Positions 1 to 8,382 of a DNA stretch of 39,442 nt are shown here, piece after piece (position 1 is the first letter of the stretch; each line of letters opens with the position of its first letter). Source of the stretch: Bacillota bacterium (GTDB lineage: Bacteria; Bacillota; Clostridia; Oscillospirales; Acutalibacteraceae); the NCBI GenBank assembly GCA_023391275.1, contig JAEWBE010000121.1:1-39442 (forward strand), read 5' to 3'. The notes under the pieces are model-generated. The model did no database searches and was not told the DNA's origin. It saw nothing but the letters and a program-made list of their open reading frames with translations. The translations under genes were made by a program, and so were the position numbers.

Positions 1-2
1 CT

Positions 3-620
3 GTGACAGTTGCGCTGCATGGCTTAAATCGTGTGAATTATCAAGGCGGCGGTACAGTGGCTATTCTGGGCGGGGGAACAATCGGCCTGTTTACAATGCA
101 ATGGGCAAAAATCTTCGGAGCGAAAAAAGTAGTTGTGTTTGATATCAGCGATGAGCGTTTGGAGCTTGCAAAGAAGCTTGGGGCTGACGAAGGAGTAAAC
201 ACCCTTGAAGCGGGATTTATGGATAAGGCAAAATTGTTGACCGATGGAAAAGGGTTTGACTATGTTTATGAAACAGCGGGCAATACAATCACGATGAAAA
301 TGGCATTTGAGTTAGTAGGCAATAAAGGAAACGTAACCCTGATTGGAACGCCTACGAAGGAAATTTCTTTTAGTGTTCATGAATGGGAAAATTTGAATCG
401 CAAAGAATTCAATTTAACCGGTTCATGGATGTCCTACAGTTCGCCATTCCCAGGCGAAGAATGGGATCTTGCGGCGCATTATTTTAAAACAGGTGCTTTA
501 AAATTTGAGGAAGCTTTAATTTTTAAGAAAATGCCCTTAAGTCAAATTGCGGATGCGTTTCGAATGTACAAAGTGCCCGGGCAAGTAAAAGGTAAAATTT
601 TAATCGACAGTGAATTATAA
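3..620 (+). CDS. Zinc-type alcohol dehydrogenase, C-terminal part (galactitol-1-phosphate 5-dehydrogenase-like)
   Basis: Only the last 205 or so residues lie in the window; the gene begins upstream. What is seen is the Rossmann half of a medium-chain dehydrogenase: a GGGTIGL dinucleotide-binding loop followed by an acidic residue at the end of the second strand (VVVFDIS), then the usual C-terminal substrate lobe ending in KGKILID. The catalytic zinc domain is outside the window. The sequence style (EWENLNRKEFNLTGSWMSYS) resembles galactitol-1-phosphate or L-threonine/sorbitol dehydrogenases. A tagatose-bisphosphate-type aldolase and a PfkB kinase lie a few kilobases away, which fits a galactitol/tagatose route, but that link is inference. 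A strong terminator follows at 747-793. Confidence 0.75.
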   Translation: MTVALHGLNRVNYQGGGTVAILGGGTIGLFTMQWAKIFGAKKVVVFDISDERLELAKKLGADEGVNTLEAGFMDKAKLLTDGKGFDYVYETAGNTITMKMAFELVGNKGNVTLIGTPTKEISFSVHEWENLNRKEFNLTGSWMSYSSPFPGEEWDLAAHYFKTGALKFEEALIFKKMPLSQIADAFRMYKVPGQVKGKILIDSEL

Positions 621-746
621 TGTAATTCAGGAAGCGATTGAAATATCGTATTATTATTCCGATTAGTTTTGCGCCGTGATTCAATCATTGATTACACAAA
701 CTGTACAAACAAGTCCCCTACATTATGTGCTGGACTGGTCCAATAA

Positions 747-793
747 AATACCCCCAAACGTAGGATAATAAAACTACGTTTGGGGGTATTTTT
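747..793. terminator. Bidirectional intrinsic terminator
   Basis: A perfect 17-bp stem (747-763 with 774-790) encloses a 10-nt AT loop. T-rich tracts follow in both directions. It separates the convergent dehydrogenase (plus) and aldo/keto reductase (minus). Confidence 0.9.
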
Positions 794-879
794 GTGTAAG
801 AAAAAAATAATATTCCATATCAGTCAACTGGAAAACGAAAATCTCGAACTATCAGGGCGTGAAATTTCATCAAATTCTG

Positions 880-1929
880 TTACTTGCTTTCATAACCGTT
901 CCAGCCCGGGATTGTGCCGTCAACGTCCCACAAGTCAAGCCATGTGTCGGCACCCGGCCACATAAACACCTGACCCTTGATTAACCGGCAGTTGCGGTCA
1001 ACACTCTTAAGCGCTTCCAGTTCGCTGAAAGTAAGCGGGTCTTCGGTCGCACATTTCAGATTACTGAGATATTCAGGGCGTTTAACAGAGAATGGAATTG
1101 GCACCTGGCCGCGGGCAACCGCCCATTTTACGCAAATTACCGCCGGATGTACACCGTGTGCGGCAGCGATTTCTTTAACAATAGGCTGATTAATATCCGA
1201 AAGGTCATCTTCAGTGGTGTCACGCTCCGGGCGGGTAGGGGACCCAATCGGGCAGAAACCCACCGGCTGGATGTTGTGGTCCATGCAGAACTGAAATAGC
1301 TGCCCCTGTTGAAAGCACGGATGTAACTCCATTTCGTTGATGGACGGCTGTATTCTTGCATCGCGAAGAATTAACTTCAGCTTCGGAATGGTAACATTGG
1401 ATGTACCAATGTGCTTTACCAGGCCCATGTCCACCAGAGCTTCCATCGCACGCCATGTTTTCATAAACTCCTCATGAATGTAAGGGCGTGCATTTGGGTT
1501 GCGGGAATCAACGTCACAGCCCTGCGGATGGAAATTTGGGAAAGGCCAGTGAACAAGGTAACAATCAAGGTAATCAAGCTGTAAATCCTTCAGGCTCTTT
1601 TTGCAGGAGATAATTAGATCTTCCGGTTCGTGCATGTCATTCCACACTTTGGACATCACAAACAGTTCTTCTCTCGGCAGTCCATTGGCAAGGGCTTCAT
1701 GCAGCACGTTTCCGATTAAATCCTCGTTGCCGTAACAGGCAGCACAGTCAATGAAACGATAACCAATGGAAAGCGCGCCGCGCACAGCGTTTGCGATGTC
1801 ATCGAGCGCAAAGTGGTCGGAGCCAAAGGTTCCGATACCGACTCCGGGAAGTTTTGCTCCTGTGTTAAGCGTTCTGACGGGAAGCCTGCTTATGTCTACT
1901 GCATCGGGATCCATAATGAATTTTGACAT
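880..1929 (-). CDS. Aldo/keto reductase
   Basis: A 349-residue NAD(P)H-dependent aldehyde/ketone reductase of the AKR superfamily, a cytosolic (beta/alpha)8 barrel. The catalytic tetrad is readable as Asp61, Tyr66 (CYGNE), Lys94 (SKVWN) and His127 (LVHWP). The start ATG is preceded by AAAGGTAG at good spacing. The protein is somewhat longer than typical AKRs (about 280-330), with extra residues at both ends. It is the last gene of the minus-strand polyol set, but a 240-bp gap separates it from the FGGY kinase, so it may have its own promoter. The substrate is probably a sugar or polyol intermediate, judged only from the neighbours. Confidence 0.88.
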   Translation of the reverse strand: MSKFIMDPDAVDISRLPVRTLNTGAKLPGVGIGTFGSDHFALDDIANAVRGALSIGYRFIDCAACYGNEDLIGNVLHEALANGLPREELFVMSKVWNDMHEPEDLIISCKKSLKDLQLDYLDCYLVHWPFPNFHPQGCDVDSRNPNARPYIHEEFMKTWRAMEALVDMGLVKHIGTSNVTIPKLKLILRDARIQPSINEMELHPCFQQGQLFQFCMDHNIQPVGFCPIGSPTRPERDTTEDDLSDINQPIVKEIAAAHGVHPAVICVKWAVARGQVPIPFSVKRPEYLSNLKCATEDPLTFSELEALKSVDRNCRLIKGQVFMWPGADTWLDLWDVDGTIPGWNGYESK

Positions 1930-2171
1930 AATAGATACTACCTTTCTAACTTTCTAAGTTTAAAATAGATTGCTATCGCTCGCTAATAACTCTGCATGTG
2001 TTGAAGATCCCAGTCTGATTTATCGTGAAAAGCCTGATGGCCTTACACCAAGAATAACTGCGGGTTCTCCGCTCTAGTACCCGCATATCACCTTACAAAT
2101 TTAATGTACAAAACTTTTATATAATTTCAAATAATCCAACGAAGCAAGCTGTGTCTGAATGAAGCCGCAGT

Positions 2172-3706
2172 TTACTGTATCTGACTTATAATCTCAGCGT
2201 GCTTCGACATAGTGGCTTTGAGCTGCACATAAATTTCTAAATAAATTTTAAAATATTTTTGATACGTTGCGTAATTTTCCATGTTAGGAACGTGCTCGCG
2301 CTTCATCTGAATCGTCTTTGCTATTGCGTCTTCAAAACTCATGTATACGCCGGTTCCGACACCCGCCAAAATTGCCGCACCCAAGGAGGTAGCATTGTCG
2401 GAAGCGGGAACGCGGATTGTTTTTCCTGTTACATCAGCCTTAATCTGCGTCCAAAAGCGGCTATTTGCCGCGCCACCCATGGCGTGCATTACGTCAACGG
2501 TGACGCCGGCTTTTTCCGCTGCCTGCAAATTGTGTTCAAGTGCGTATGCAGCGCCCTCCATTAAGGCACGGAAGAAATGCGCGCGGGTTTTATCGTAACT
2601 CAACCCGAAGTAAACTCCCTTGGCGTTGGGGTCCCAAATGGGGGAACGCTCACCGCAAAGATAGGGAAGAAAGATGACACCGTCGCTGCCGGCTGGAACG
2701 GTTGCAGCCAGATTGTCTAGGAGTTTGAGCTGACTTTCCCGCTCTGCTGCGCAAGAATCTTTTCCGGCTCTCCCAGTTCTTCCGCCAGCCATCGGAGGCT
2801 GCCGCCTCCGCCCACTGAACCGCCCTGCAAAAGCCATAAATTCGGTACAACATGAGCGCTTAAAATCAGTGTTTTATCACTGATTGGCCGGTCGATGCAA
2901 ATACTCATGCCGCCCGCCTGACCGCCCTGCTCCTGCGTCTGCCCGGGGCGAAAAACACCTGCGCCCAGCGTGCCGCAGGCAGCGTCAAGTCCGCCGGCCA
3001 CAACCGGGATGCCTTCACAAAGGCCGGTTAATCCCGCGGCTTTTGATGTAACTCTGCCGACAATGTCATGGCATTCATAAATTTCTGGAAGTTGGTCCAT
3101 ATTTATTTTCATTGCACGGCACATGTCTTCGTCGTATTTGCGTTTTTCAATATCAAACACATGCAGTCCGTAGCCCTGACACACGTCCTGACTAAGGATG
3201 TCGGTCAGCCGATAGGCAATAAAGCTGTTGCTTTGCATAAATTTGTATGTATTTCTGTAAACCTCGGGTTTGTTCTCCTGAAACCACAGAATCTTGGGTG
3301 TGGTGTAGGATGGCTGAAAAGGATTGCCGCTCAGTGCAAGAATTTTTTCAGCGCCGATTTCCGCATTGATTCTTTCACAGATTGACTTGGCCCTCGTATC
3401 CATCCAGATCGGCGTGTTGTACAGTACGTTGCCGCTTTGGTCGACCGGGATACACGACCATCCCTGGCCGTCAATTCCAATCCCTGCAATGTTGTGAGGG
3501 TCAATACCGCCTTTCTCGATGCATTCACGAATGCCTTCACAGATGGCGTGCCACCATTCATTGGGGTCCTGTTCCACCCAGCCGGGGGCGGGATAATAGG
3601 TGTGGTAACTCTTTGCACAATCGCTCACGATACGCCCGTTCAGTTCAAAAGCCGCAATTTTGCATGCGGAAGTTCCAATATCAATGGCAAGAAGCAAACT
3701 TTGCAT
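2172..3706 (-). pseudogene. FGGY-family carbohydrate kinase (xylulokinase-like), interrupted by a frameshift
   Basis: The N-terminal 320 or so residues (from the ATG at 3706) carry the FGGY kinase start LLAIDIGTSACK, the WMDTRA region and the GGLDAACGTLGAG phosphate-binding region. The C-terminal part, with LPYLCGERSPIWDP, GGAANSRFWTQI and SLGAAILAG, continues in a different frame down to 2172. The frames change near 2738-2740, where the coding strand reads AGCGGGAAAGTC. Adding one G to the GGG run would give QQSGESQLKLLDNLA and restore a full-length kinase of about 511 residues, the normal family size. So the gene is otherwise intact: this is either a recent 1-nt deletion or a sequencing/assembly error in a homopolymer. 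The enzyme would phosphorylate a ketose or polyol with ATP. It lies 14 bp after the PfkB gene and would be co-transcribed with it. Confidence 0.85.
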
Positions 3707-3720
3707 GAAAATACCTCCCG

Positions 3721-4650
3721 CTAAGCTAATTTCGTGATTTTTCCGTCAAACATAATTTTCTGTAGGTCGGAGGGATATAAAAATCCGGTTTGTTTGCACA
3801 TTGCGTTGGCCGAAGAAACTGCGAGTGCAAATTGCAATGCGGTTTCCATTGCATACCCGCGTGCAAGACTCACAGCAAATGCGGCAACCATCGAATCACC
3901 GCAGCCAACTGTATTTACTACTTTTACATCAGGCGGATTTCCCTCAAAAACACCTTCATTGCACACCACAATGGCGCCGTGTTTTCCCATGGAAACAACC
4001 ACATAGGGGATTCCCCCTTCATAAAGTGTTTTTGCGGCGGCAATCACACTCTCTTTGCTGTTTATATCAACGCCGAGCAATGCTTTGATCTCATCTTTGT
4101 TGGGCTTGATCATGGTAGGGCAGGCCTTGATTCCCTGCCTCAGATTTTCCCCGCTGGTGTCCAAAATAACCTGCTGGCCATTCTCCTTGGCAAGCCGAAT
4201 CAATTCTGCGTAAAATTCAGACCCACAGCCGTTTGGTACGCTGCCGGAGAAAACCACAACATTACTGTCACGGATTACCTGCCTGAATTTAGACTGAAAG
4301 TCACTTTTATTCTCTTCTGTAACGGTTACACCCGGCTCTAAAAGCTCTGTGCTTTTTCCGTTTTGATCAATGATATTGATGCAGGTACGGCTCTCTCCAT
4401 TCACATGTATAAAATCACTGCGGATACCGTCTGATTGCAGCATTTCCTCCACATATTGACCGCTGTGTCCGCCGATAAAGCCGGTTGCCAGCACTTTTTC
4501 TCCCAGAATGGAGGCGACTCGTGCAACGTTCAGCCCTTTACCGCCCGCCGTGGCATTGCATTCCTTTACGCGGGTTACTTCTCCGGGTTGAAACCGATCT
4601 ACAAGATACAGCTTATCGACAGCGACATTCAAAGTAACAGTAGTAATCAA
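3721..4650 (-). CDS. PfkB-family sugar phosphate kinase (1-phosphofructokinase / tagatose-6-phosphate kinase type)
   Basis: A 309-residue ribokinase-fold enzyme of the FruK/LacC subgroup. It shows the N-terminal glycine motif AGGKGLNVAR (about 35-44) and the C-terminal signature NTVGCGDSMVAAF (246-258), whose Asp252 is the catalytic base. The start is a TTG with GGAGG seven bases upstream; no better ATG fits. Members transfer phosphate from ATP to fructose-1-phosphate or tagatose-6-phosphate, giving a bisphosphate. The aldolase gene lies 14 bp upstream and the FGGY kinase 14 bp downstream, so an FGGY kinase - PfkB kinase - aldolase series leading to triose phosphates is likely. The exact sugar cannot be read from sequence. 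Confidence 0.88.
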   Translation of the reverse strand: MITTVTLNVAVDKLYLVDRFQPGEVTRVKECNATAGGKGLNVARVASILGEKVLATGFIGGHSGQYVEEMLQSDGIRSDFIHVNGESRTCINIIDQNGKSTELLEPGVTVTEENKSDFQSKFRQVIRDSNVVVFSGSVPNGCGSEFYAELIRLAKENGQQVILDTSGENLRQGIKACPTMIKPNKDEIKALLGVDINSKESVIAAAKTLYEGGIPYVVVSMGKHGAIVVCNEGVFEGNPPDVKVVNTVGCGDSMVAAFAVSLARGYAMETALQFALAVSSANAMCKQTGFLYPSDLQKIMFDGKITKLA

Positions 4651-4664
4651 AATGACACCTCCAA

Positions 4665-5519
4665 TTAAAGGCCCGCCTTACCATCGCTCCCAAGCACTTT
4701 TATTCTGCCGATGACCAGTTCCTTGACCGCTTCACGGGCTGCTGCTCCATATTTTTTCGGGTCAATGGCCTTCGGGTTTTTCGCAAGATAATCCTGAACG
4801 GCCTGAGTATAAGCAATTCTCAGTTCCGTCGCAAAATTAACTTTGCACATACCGCGGCAAATGCAATCCTGCACCGCCTCGTTGCTGAGGCCGGAAGCAC
4901 CATGCAAAACCATAGGAATATCAATCTTCTTGCGGAGAACACTGATTAATTCGGTGTTCAACACCGGCGTTGTGGCGTAAACGCCATGCGCAGTGCCAAC
5001 CCCGACCGCTAAAGATGAAACGCCGGTCCGATTTACAAACTCAACTGCTTCCTCGGGATCAGTATAACCTGTGCCGCTTGACTCCATATCGTCCTCTTTG
5101 CCGCCAACTTTACCAAGTTCGCCCTCAACAGGGATGTTGTTGGGTTTACACGCGTCTACAACGGACTTTGTCAGCGCAATATTTTTTTCCAGCACCTCTT
5201 TTGAACCGTCTATCATGATTGAGGTGTAACCGGCGTGCAGCGCCTGCATGGCAAGACCGAAGCTGTCACCATGGTCAAGATGCATGGCAACCGGTACTTT
5301 TGCAGTCTTCGCCGCCGCTGAAACATTTGCAAGGTAGAGCTCCAGGCTGGCATAACGAATGGTGCCCGGGGTTGTTTGAATTATCACCGGTGCGTTAAGC
5401 TCTTCCGCAGCAGCAATAATTGCCTGAACCATTTCCATATTTTCCGCGTTAAAAGCACCGACGGCATAATTTCCTGCCTGTGCTTTTTTGAGCATACTAT
5501 CAGTTGTCGTGAGGGGCAT
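4665..5519 (-). CDS. Class II fructose/tagatose-bisphosphate aldolase (GatY/KbaY-like)
   Basis: A 284-residue zinc aldolase that splits a ketohexose bisphosphate into dihydroxyacetone phosphate and glyceraldehyde 3-phosphate. Visible are the HLDHGDS motif (His80, catalytic Asp82, zinc His83), the EGELGKVGG loop with the conserved acidic residues (132-134), AHGVY (His178) and MVLHGASG (His206). The length matches the shorter GatY/KbaY/FbaA class. The ATG is preceded by AAGGAG. It is the first gene of the minus-strand operon and sits behind a clear promoter with a palindromic operator (5575-5623). Pairing with a PfkB kinase favours tagatose-1,6-bisphosphate or a related bisphosphate over glycolytic duty, by inference. 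Confidence 0.88.
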   Translation of the reverse strand: MPLTTTDSMLKKAQAGNYAVGAFNAENMEMVQAIIAAAEELNAPVIIQTTPGTIRYASLELYLANVSAAAKTAKVPVAMHLDHGDSFGLAMQALHAGYTSIMIDGSKEVLEKNIALTKSVVDACKPNNIPVEGELGKVGGKEDDMESSGTGYTDPEEAVEFVNRTGVSSLAVGVGTAHGVYATTPVLNTELISVLRKKIDIPMVLHGASGLSNEAVQDCICRGMCKVNFATELRIAYTQAVQDYLAKNPKAIDPKKYGAAAREAVKELVIGRIKVLGSDGKAGL

Positions 5520-5574
5520 GTAAGTTCACTCCTTAATTATTAACTCTTAAGTAATCGTAATTTTGAGCTAAAAC

Positions 5575-5623
5575 GAAACGTTTCTTTCACGATTATGATA
5601 AATCATTTTATGGCGGGAGTCAA
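5575..5623 (-). promoter_or_regulatory. Promoter and LacI-type operator of the aldolase-kinase operon
   Basis: On the minus strand TTGACT (5623-5618) is followed after 17 nt by TATCAT (5600-5595). A perfect 10-bp palindrome GAAACGTTTC (5575-5584), with the central CG typical of LacI-family operators, lies near the expected transcription start, where a bound repressor would block. It matches a CcpA cre site poorly. Confidence 0.65.
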
Positions 5624-5913
5624 TGATAAATTTTTTTGCAAGTCGAATATTATTCATTCCGAAGTCCGATCAGTACCGATTATTCATTTTGAGAAGACAA
5701 GTTCTGCCGCAAAGATATTTCAAGGCTTATTTTTTATATGCACATTCACGCGGATGCCACAATATAAGCCGCCAAAGCTTGTTGTACAAGGCCATTTCCC
5801 ATATCCGGATGTTCCTTAATGTACCTAATTGTATTGCATGAAACAACCGGTTTTTATGCTGTTTTTATACTGGTTGATACAATCAACTGATTTGAATTAT
5901 TAAATTTTTAAAA

Positions 5914-5927
5914 AAATGCTAGCATTT
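5914..5927. promoter_or_regulatory. 14-bp perfect palindrome in the divergent promoter region
   Basis: AAATGCTAGCATTT is a perfect palindrome just upstream of a TATAAT (5943-5948), in the gap between the divergent aldolase operon and the dehydrogenase at 6044. The binding protein is unknown; a local repressor or activator is plausible. Confidence 0.45.
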
Positions 5928-5961
5928 CATCGTTTTCTTTGTTATAATTTATTATGATATT

Positions 5962-5978
5962 AATGTTACTACATAGTA
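5962..5978 (+). promoter_or_regulatory. Shared operator-like motif, copy 1
   Basis: AATGTTACTACATAGTA contains the dyad ATGT-N4-ACAT and lies 14 bp after a TATAAT (5943-5948), before the dehydrogenase at 6044. The same 17 bases recur with one change at 9314-9330, before the ABC transporter genes. Repetition at two promoters of one locus points to a common regulator. Confidence 0.6.
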
Positions 5979-6043
5979 TTATAGTTATATTATATGTATT
6001 TATATATATAGTACAAATAATTTAAAGTTAAGGAGAGAATTTT

Positions 6044-7078
6044 ATGAAGACACTTGTTGTCACAAAATCAAAAGAGCTTGAATTACGAGAGGTTCCAATT
6101 CCCAAATACTCTTCTAAGCAGGCATTAGTAAAAACTGTCAGCTGTGGTATCTGCAACGGAACGGATGCAAAACTGATCCATCATGCCTTTAAAGGGGTTA
6201 CAGAAGATATGTACCCACTGATGCTGGGACACGAGGGGATTGGCGAAGTTATTGAGGTCGGCTCAGAAGTAACATCTTTTAAAAAAGGGGATAAGGTTTT
6301 TTTGCCGTTTAATGATGCGGACCCGGAATTGTATGGAGATCTGAATTCCGGCTGGGGCGCTTTCAGCGAATATGGCGTCGTTGACGATCCTGCTGCTTAC
6401 AGCGATGGTTCGGCCCCGGAATGCGCTTATGGCCAGCAAGTCGTGCCTGACTTTATTGACCCCGTTGATGCTTCGATGATCATTACGCTCAGAGAGGTTT
6501 TAAGTTCCATCAAACGTTTCGGAATAAAAGAAAACCAAAGTATTGCGGTATTTGGCTGCGGCCCGGTTGGATTGACATTTATTAAATTTTTAAGCCTTTC
6601 CGGTGTGCACCCCATTATTGCCTTTGATGTAATAGATGCCAAATTGGAAGATGCCCTGGCAGCAGGCGCCACTTATGTCTTCAATAGTAAAACAGTCGAT
6701 GTAACCGCTAAAGTTCACGAGATATGCCCTTCCGGCGTGCGATATGTGCTTGATGCAGTAGGTATGACGGCGCTTATCAACCAGGCTATGGAACTGATAT
6801 GTGATACGGGTAAAATATGCTGCTATGGAATTGCCCCTAAGTGTCAGATGGAACTGGATTGGAGCAAAGCTCCTTATAATTGGCAGTTACAATTTCAGCA
6901 ATTCCCCTCCAAAATAGAAGAGGGAGAAGCAACGGAACAGATTCTGACATGGCTTAAAGAAGGAAAAATCAATTTAAAAGATTACATATCAGATTATTTT
7001 GAATTTGACGATATCTTAAATGCCTTTCAGAAGTTGGAAAGAAGAGAAATTTCGAAAAAAGGTATTGTAAGATATTAA
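6044..7078 (+). CDS. Medium-chain zinc-dependent dehydrogenase (polyol/sugar dehydrogenase)
   Basis: A 344-residue MDR-superfamily enzyme that would oxidise a polyol or sugar alcohol with NAD(P). The N-terminal catalytic domain has the zinc site CGICNGTD (Cys37) and GHEGIGEV (His63, Glu64). The NAD domain has GCGPVGL (171-177) with an acidic residue after the second strand (FDVIDAK). The four-cysteine structural-zinc lobe usually found near residues 90-110 is absent; that stretch reads FNDADPELYGDLNSGWG. The ATG has AAGGAGAG upstream. It is divergent from the aldolase operon and followed by a structured 100-nt element rather than directly by the next gene. The substrate is unknown. Confidence 0.85.
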   Translation: MKTLVVTKSKELELREVPIPKYSSKQALVKTVSCGICNGTDAKLIHHAFKGVTEDMYPLMLGHEGIGEVIEVGSEVTSFKKGDKVFLPFNDADPELYGDLNSGWGAFSEYGVVDDPAAYSDGSAPECAYGQQVVPDFIDPVDASMIITLREVLSSIKRFGIKENQSIAVFGCGPVGLTFIKFLSLSGVHPIIAFDVIDAKLEDALAAGATYVFNSKTVDVTAKVHEICPSGVRYVLDAVGMTALINQAMELICDTGKICCYGIAPKCQMELDWSKAPYNWQLQFQQFPSKIEEGEATEQILTWLKEGKINLKDYISDYFEFDDILNAFQKLERREISKKGIVRY

Positions 7079-7095
7079 GGTACTGCGGTGTGTCT

Positions 7096-7197
7096 GAAAA
7101 AGAGAAGCTGCGCAAGTATAGTGGTTCCAGCGATGAAGGATAGCCGTTAACGTCAAAACCGACATGGTGCTGCCATGCTGAAGCAGTTCTCTTTTTC
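7096..7197. other. About 100-nt closed stem element of unknown role
   Basis: The outer arms 7096-7111 and 7183-7197 pair over 15 bp with one bulged G. Inside lies a perfect hairpin CATGG-TGCTG-CCATG (7163-7177). T-rich sequence follows. It may act as terminator of the dehydrogenase transcript, but the 70-nt structured interior is unusual for a terminator. No flanking target-site duplication is visible. It could instead be a small RNA or a mobile-element remnant. Confidence 0.4.
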
Positions 7198-7265
7198 TTG
7201 GTTTGCTTCATTTCACAAAACCTATACAATTTTTCAAATCCAAAAACATTTGCTTGATTTTTATA

Positions 7266-7305
7266 TTGACAATTGAGGTCGTTCCAGTTATCATCTCAGT
7301 GAGAT
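7266..7305 (+). promoter_or_regulatory. Promoter with overlapping inverted repeat, before the short-chain dehydrogenase
   Basis: TTGACA (7266-7271) and TATCAT (7289-7294) are 17 nt apart. The inverted repeat ATCTCA-G-TGAGAT (7293-7305) overlaps the end of the -10 and the start region, a typical repressor position. The predicted transcript has a leader of about 235 nt before the ATG at 7536. Confidence 0.55.
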
Positions 7306-7535
7306 AATTTTAATGAATTGTCGGTATCACAGGGAATTAATTTAGGCGTAAGTGACAATGAAAGCGGTGGTAATGAATGGTTTGAGAGATTTAATTTGTA
7401 TAGGGAAAAATGCCAAAACACCTCGTGGGGGAGTAATTCCAGCTGTGTCTGAGCTGGACAAAACAGAGGCCTGCGTATAAGCAGTTATGCTTCTTATTAT
7501 GAAAACAAAATCACGATAATTGGGAGGAACTTATC

Positions 7536-8300
7536 ATGTATTTGGAAGAAATGTTTGGGCTCAAAAATAAAGTGGCAATCGTAACCGGCGGTGGCAGAGG
7601 AATCGGACAGGTGGTAGCATGCGGACTTTCGAAAGCGGGAGCCGAAGTTGTCATCCTTAGCCGCTCCGGCGCCGATGAAACGTTGAAGAAGATTGAAGAA
7701 GAGGGTGGGAAGGCCTACTGGATTTCCACAGATGTCACCAATGAACAAAGCGTAGACAATGCTTTTGCTGAAATTTTAAAACGTTCGGGCAGTATTGACG
7801 TTGTGTTTAATAATGCCGGTATCTGTGTACATACGGACACATTGGAAGATACTATTCCAAGTTTCAGAGAAGTAGTCGATGTTAACCTGACGGGTGAATT
7901 TATCGTTGCACGCGCGGCTGGAAGAATTATGATTGAACGTGGTATTCATGGAAGCATTATCAACATGGCATCCATGTCCGGCTCAATTGTCAATATTCCT
8001 CAATGGCAGTGTTCCTATAACGCTTCAAAAGCCGGGGTCATTCATATGACTCGTTCTCTGGCTGTAGAGTGGACTCAGTATCATATTCGCGTGAATAGTG
8101 TCAGCCCCGGGTATATTGCAACCCCAATGTCGGAGGATACACCGCAGGAACTGAAGGATGCGTGGATGCCGCTGATACCGATGCATCGCTTTGGAAAACC
8201 GGAAGAACTCATTCCGGCCATTCTCTATCTGGCATGTGACGCCTCGGGTTATACCTCAGGAAGCGACATCATTGTAGATGGTGCATATACCTGTTTCTAA
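7536..8300 (+). CDS. Short-chain dehydrogenase/reductase (SDR)
   Basis: A 254-residue classical SDR, a cytosolic NAD(P)-dependent oxidoreductase. Motifs: TGGGRGIG (17-24) for the cofactor, NNAG (92-95), Asn117, a serine in NMASMSG (146/148), and Tyr161 and Lys165 in YNASK. The C-terminal SGSDIIVDGAYT is typical of sugar and polyol SDRs such as sorbitol dehydrogenase, L-xylulose reductase and gluconate 5-dehydrogenase. The ATG has GGGAGG upstream. It has its own promoter and a terminator right behind it (8350-8382), so it is probably monocistronic. It is a second candidate for interconverting polyol and ketose in this locus. Confidence 0.88.
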   Translation: MYLEEMFGLKNKVAIVTGGGRGIGQVVACGLSKAGAEVVILSRSGADETLKKIEEEGGKAYWISTDVTNEQSVDNAFAEILKRSGSIDVVFNNAGICVHTDTLEDTIPSFREVVDVNLTGEFIVARAAGRIMIERGIHGSIINMASMSGSIVNIPQWQCSYNASKAGVIHMTRSLAVEWTQYHIRVNSVSPGYIATPMSEDTPQELKDAWMPLIPMHRFGKPEELIPAILYLACDASGYTSGSDIIVDGAYTCF

Positions 8301-8349
8301 AATCAACAACATAACTGAAATTTTATGTAAGACTCCTGATATTGAAAAA

Positions 8350-8382
8350 GGTTCAGAGTGGAAATTTATTTCCATTCTGACC
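8350..8382 (+). terminator. Intrinsic terminator after the SDR gene
   Basis: GGTTCAGAGTGGAAA pairs with TTTCCATTCTGACC (one bulge and one G-U), with T-rich sequence behind, 50 nt after the SDR stop. Confidence 0.7.

Noticed and set aside
780..965. Open frame starting inside the terminator at 747-793
   Set aside because: It begins in the terminator stem and runs into the antisense of the aldo/keto reductase.
2731..2760. Programmed -1 frameshifting in the FGGY kinase
   Set aside because: The site reads C-GGG-AAA in the zero frame, which is not a proper slippery heptamer, and no strong stem follows. A simple 1-nt deletion or sequencing error is more likely.
5575..5584. CcpA cre site
   Set aside because: Only the central palindrome fits; the outer TG and CA positions of the cre consensus are missing.
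5595..5841. Short plus-strand open frames in the divergent promoter region
   Set aside because: They overlap the promoter and operators of the aldolase operon and have no ribosome site.
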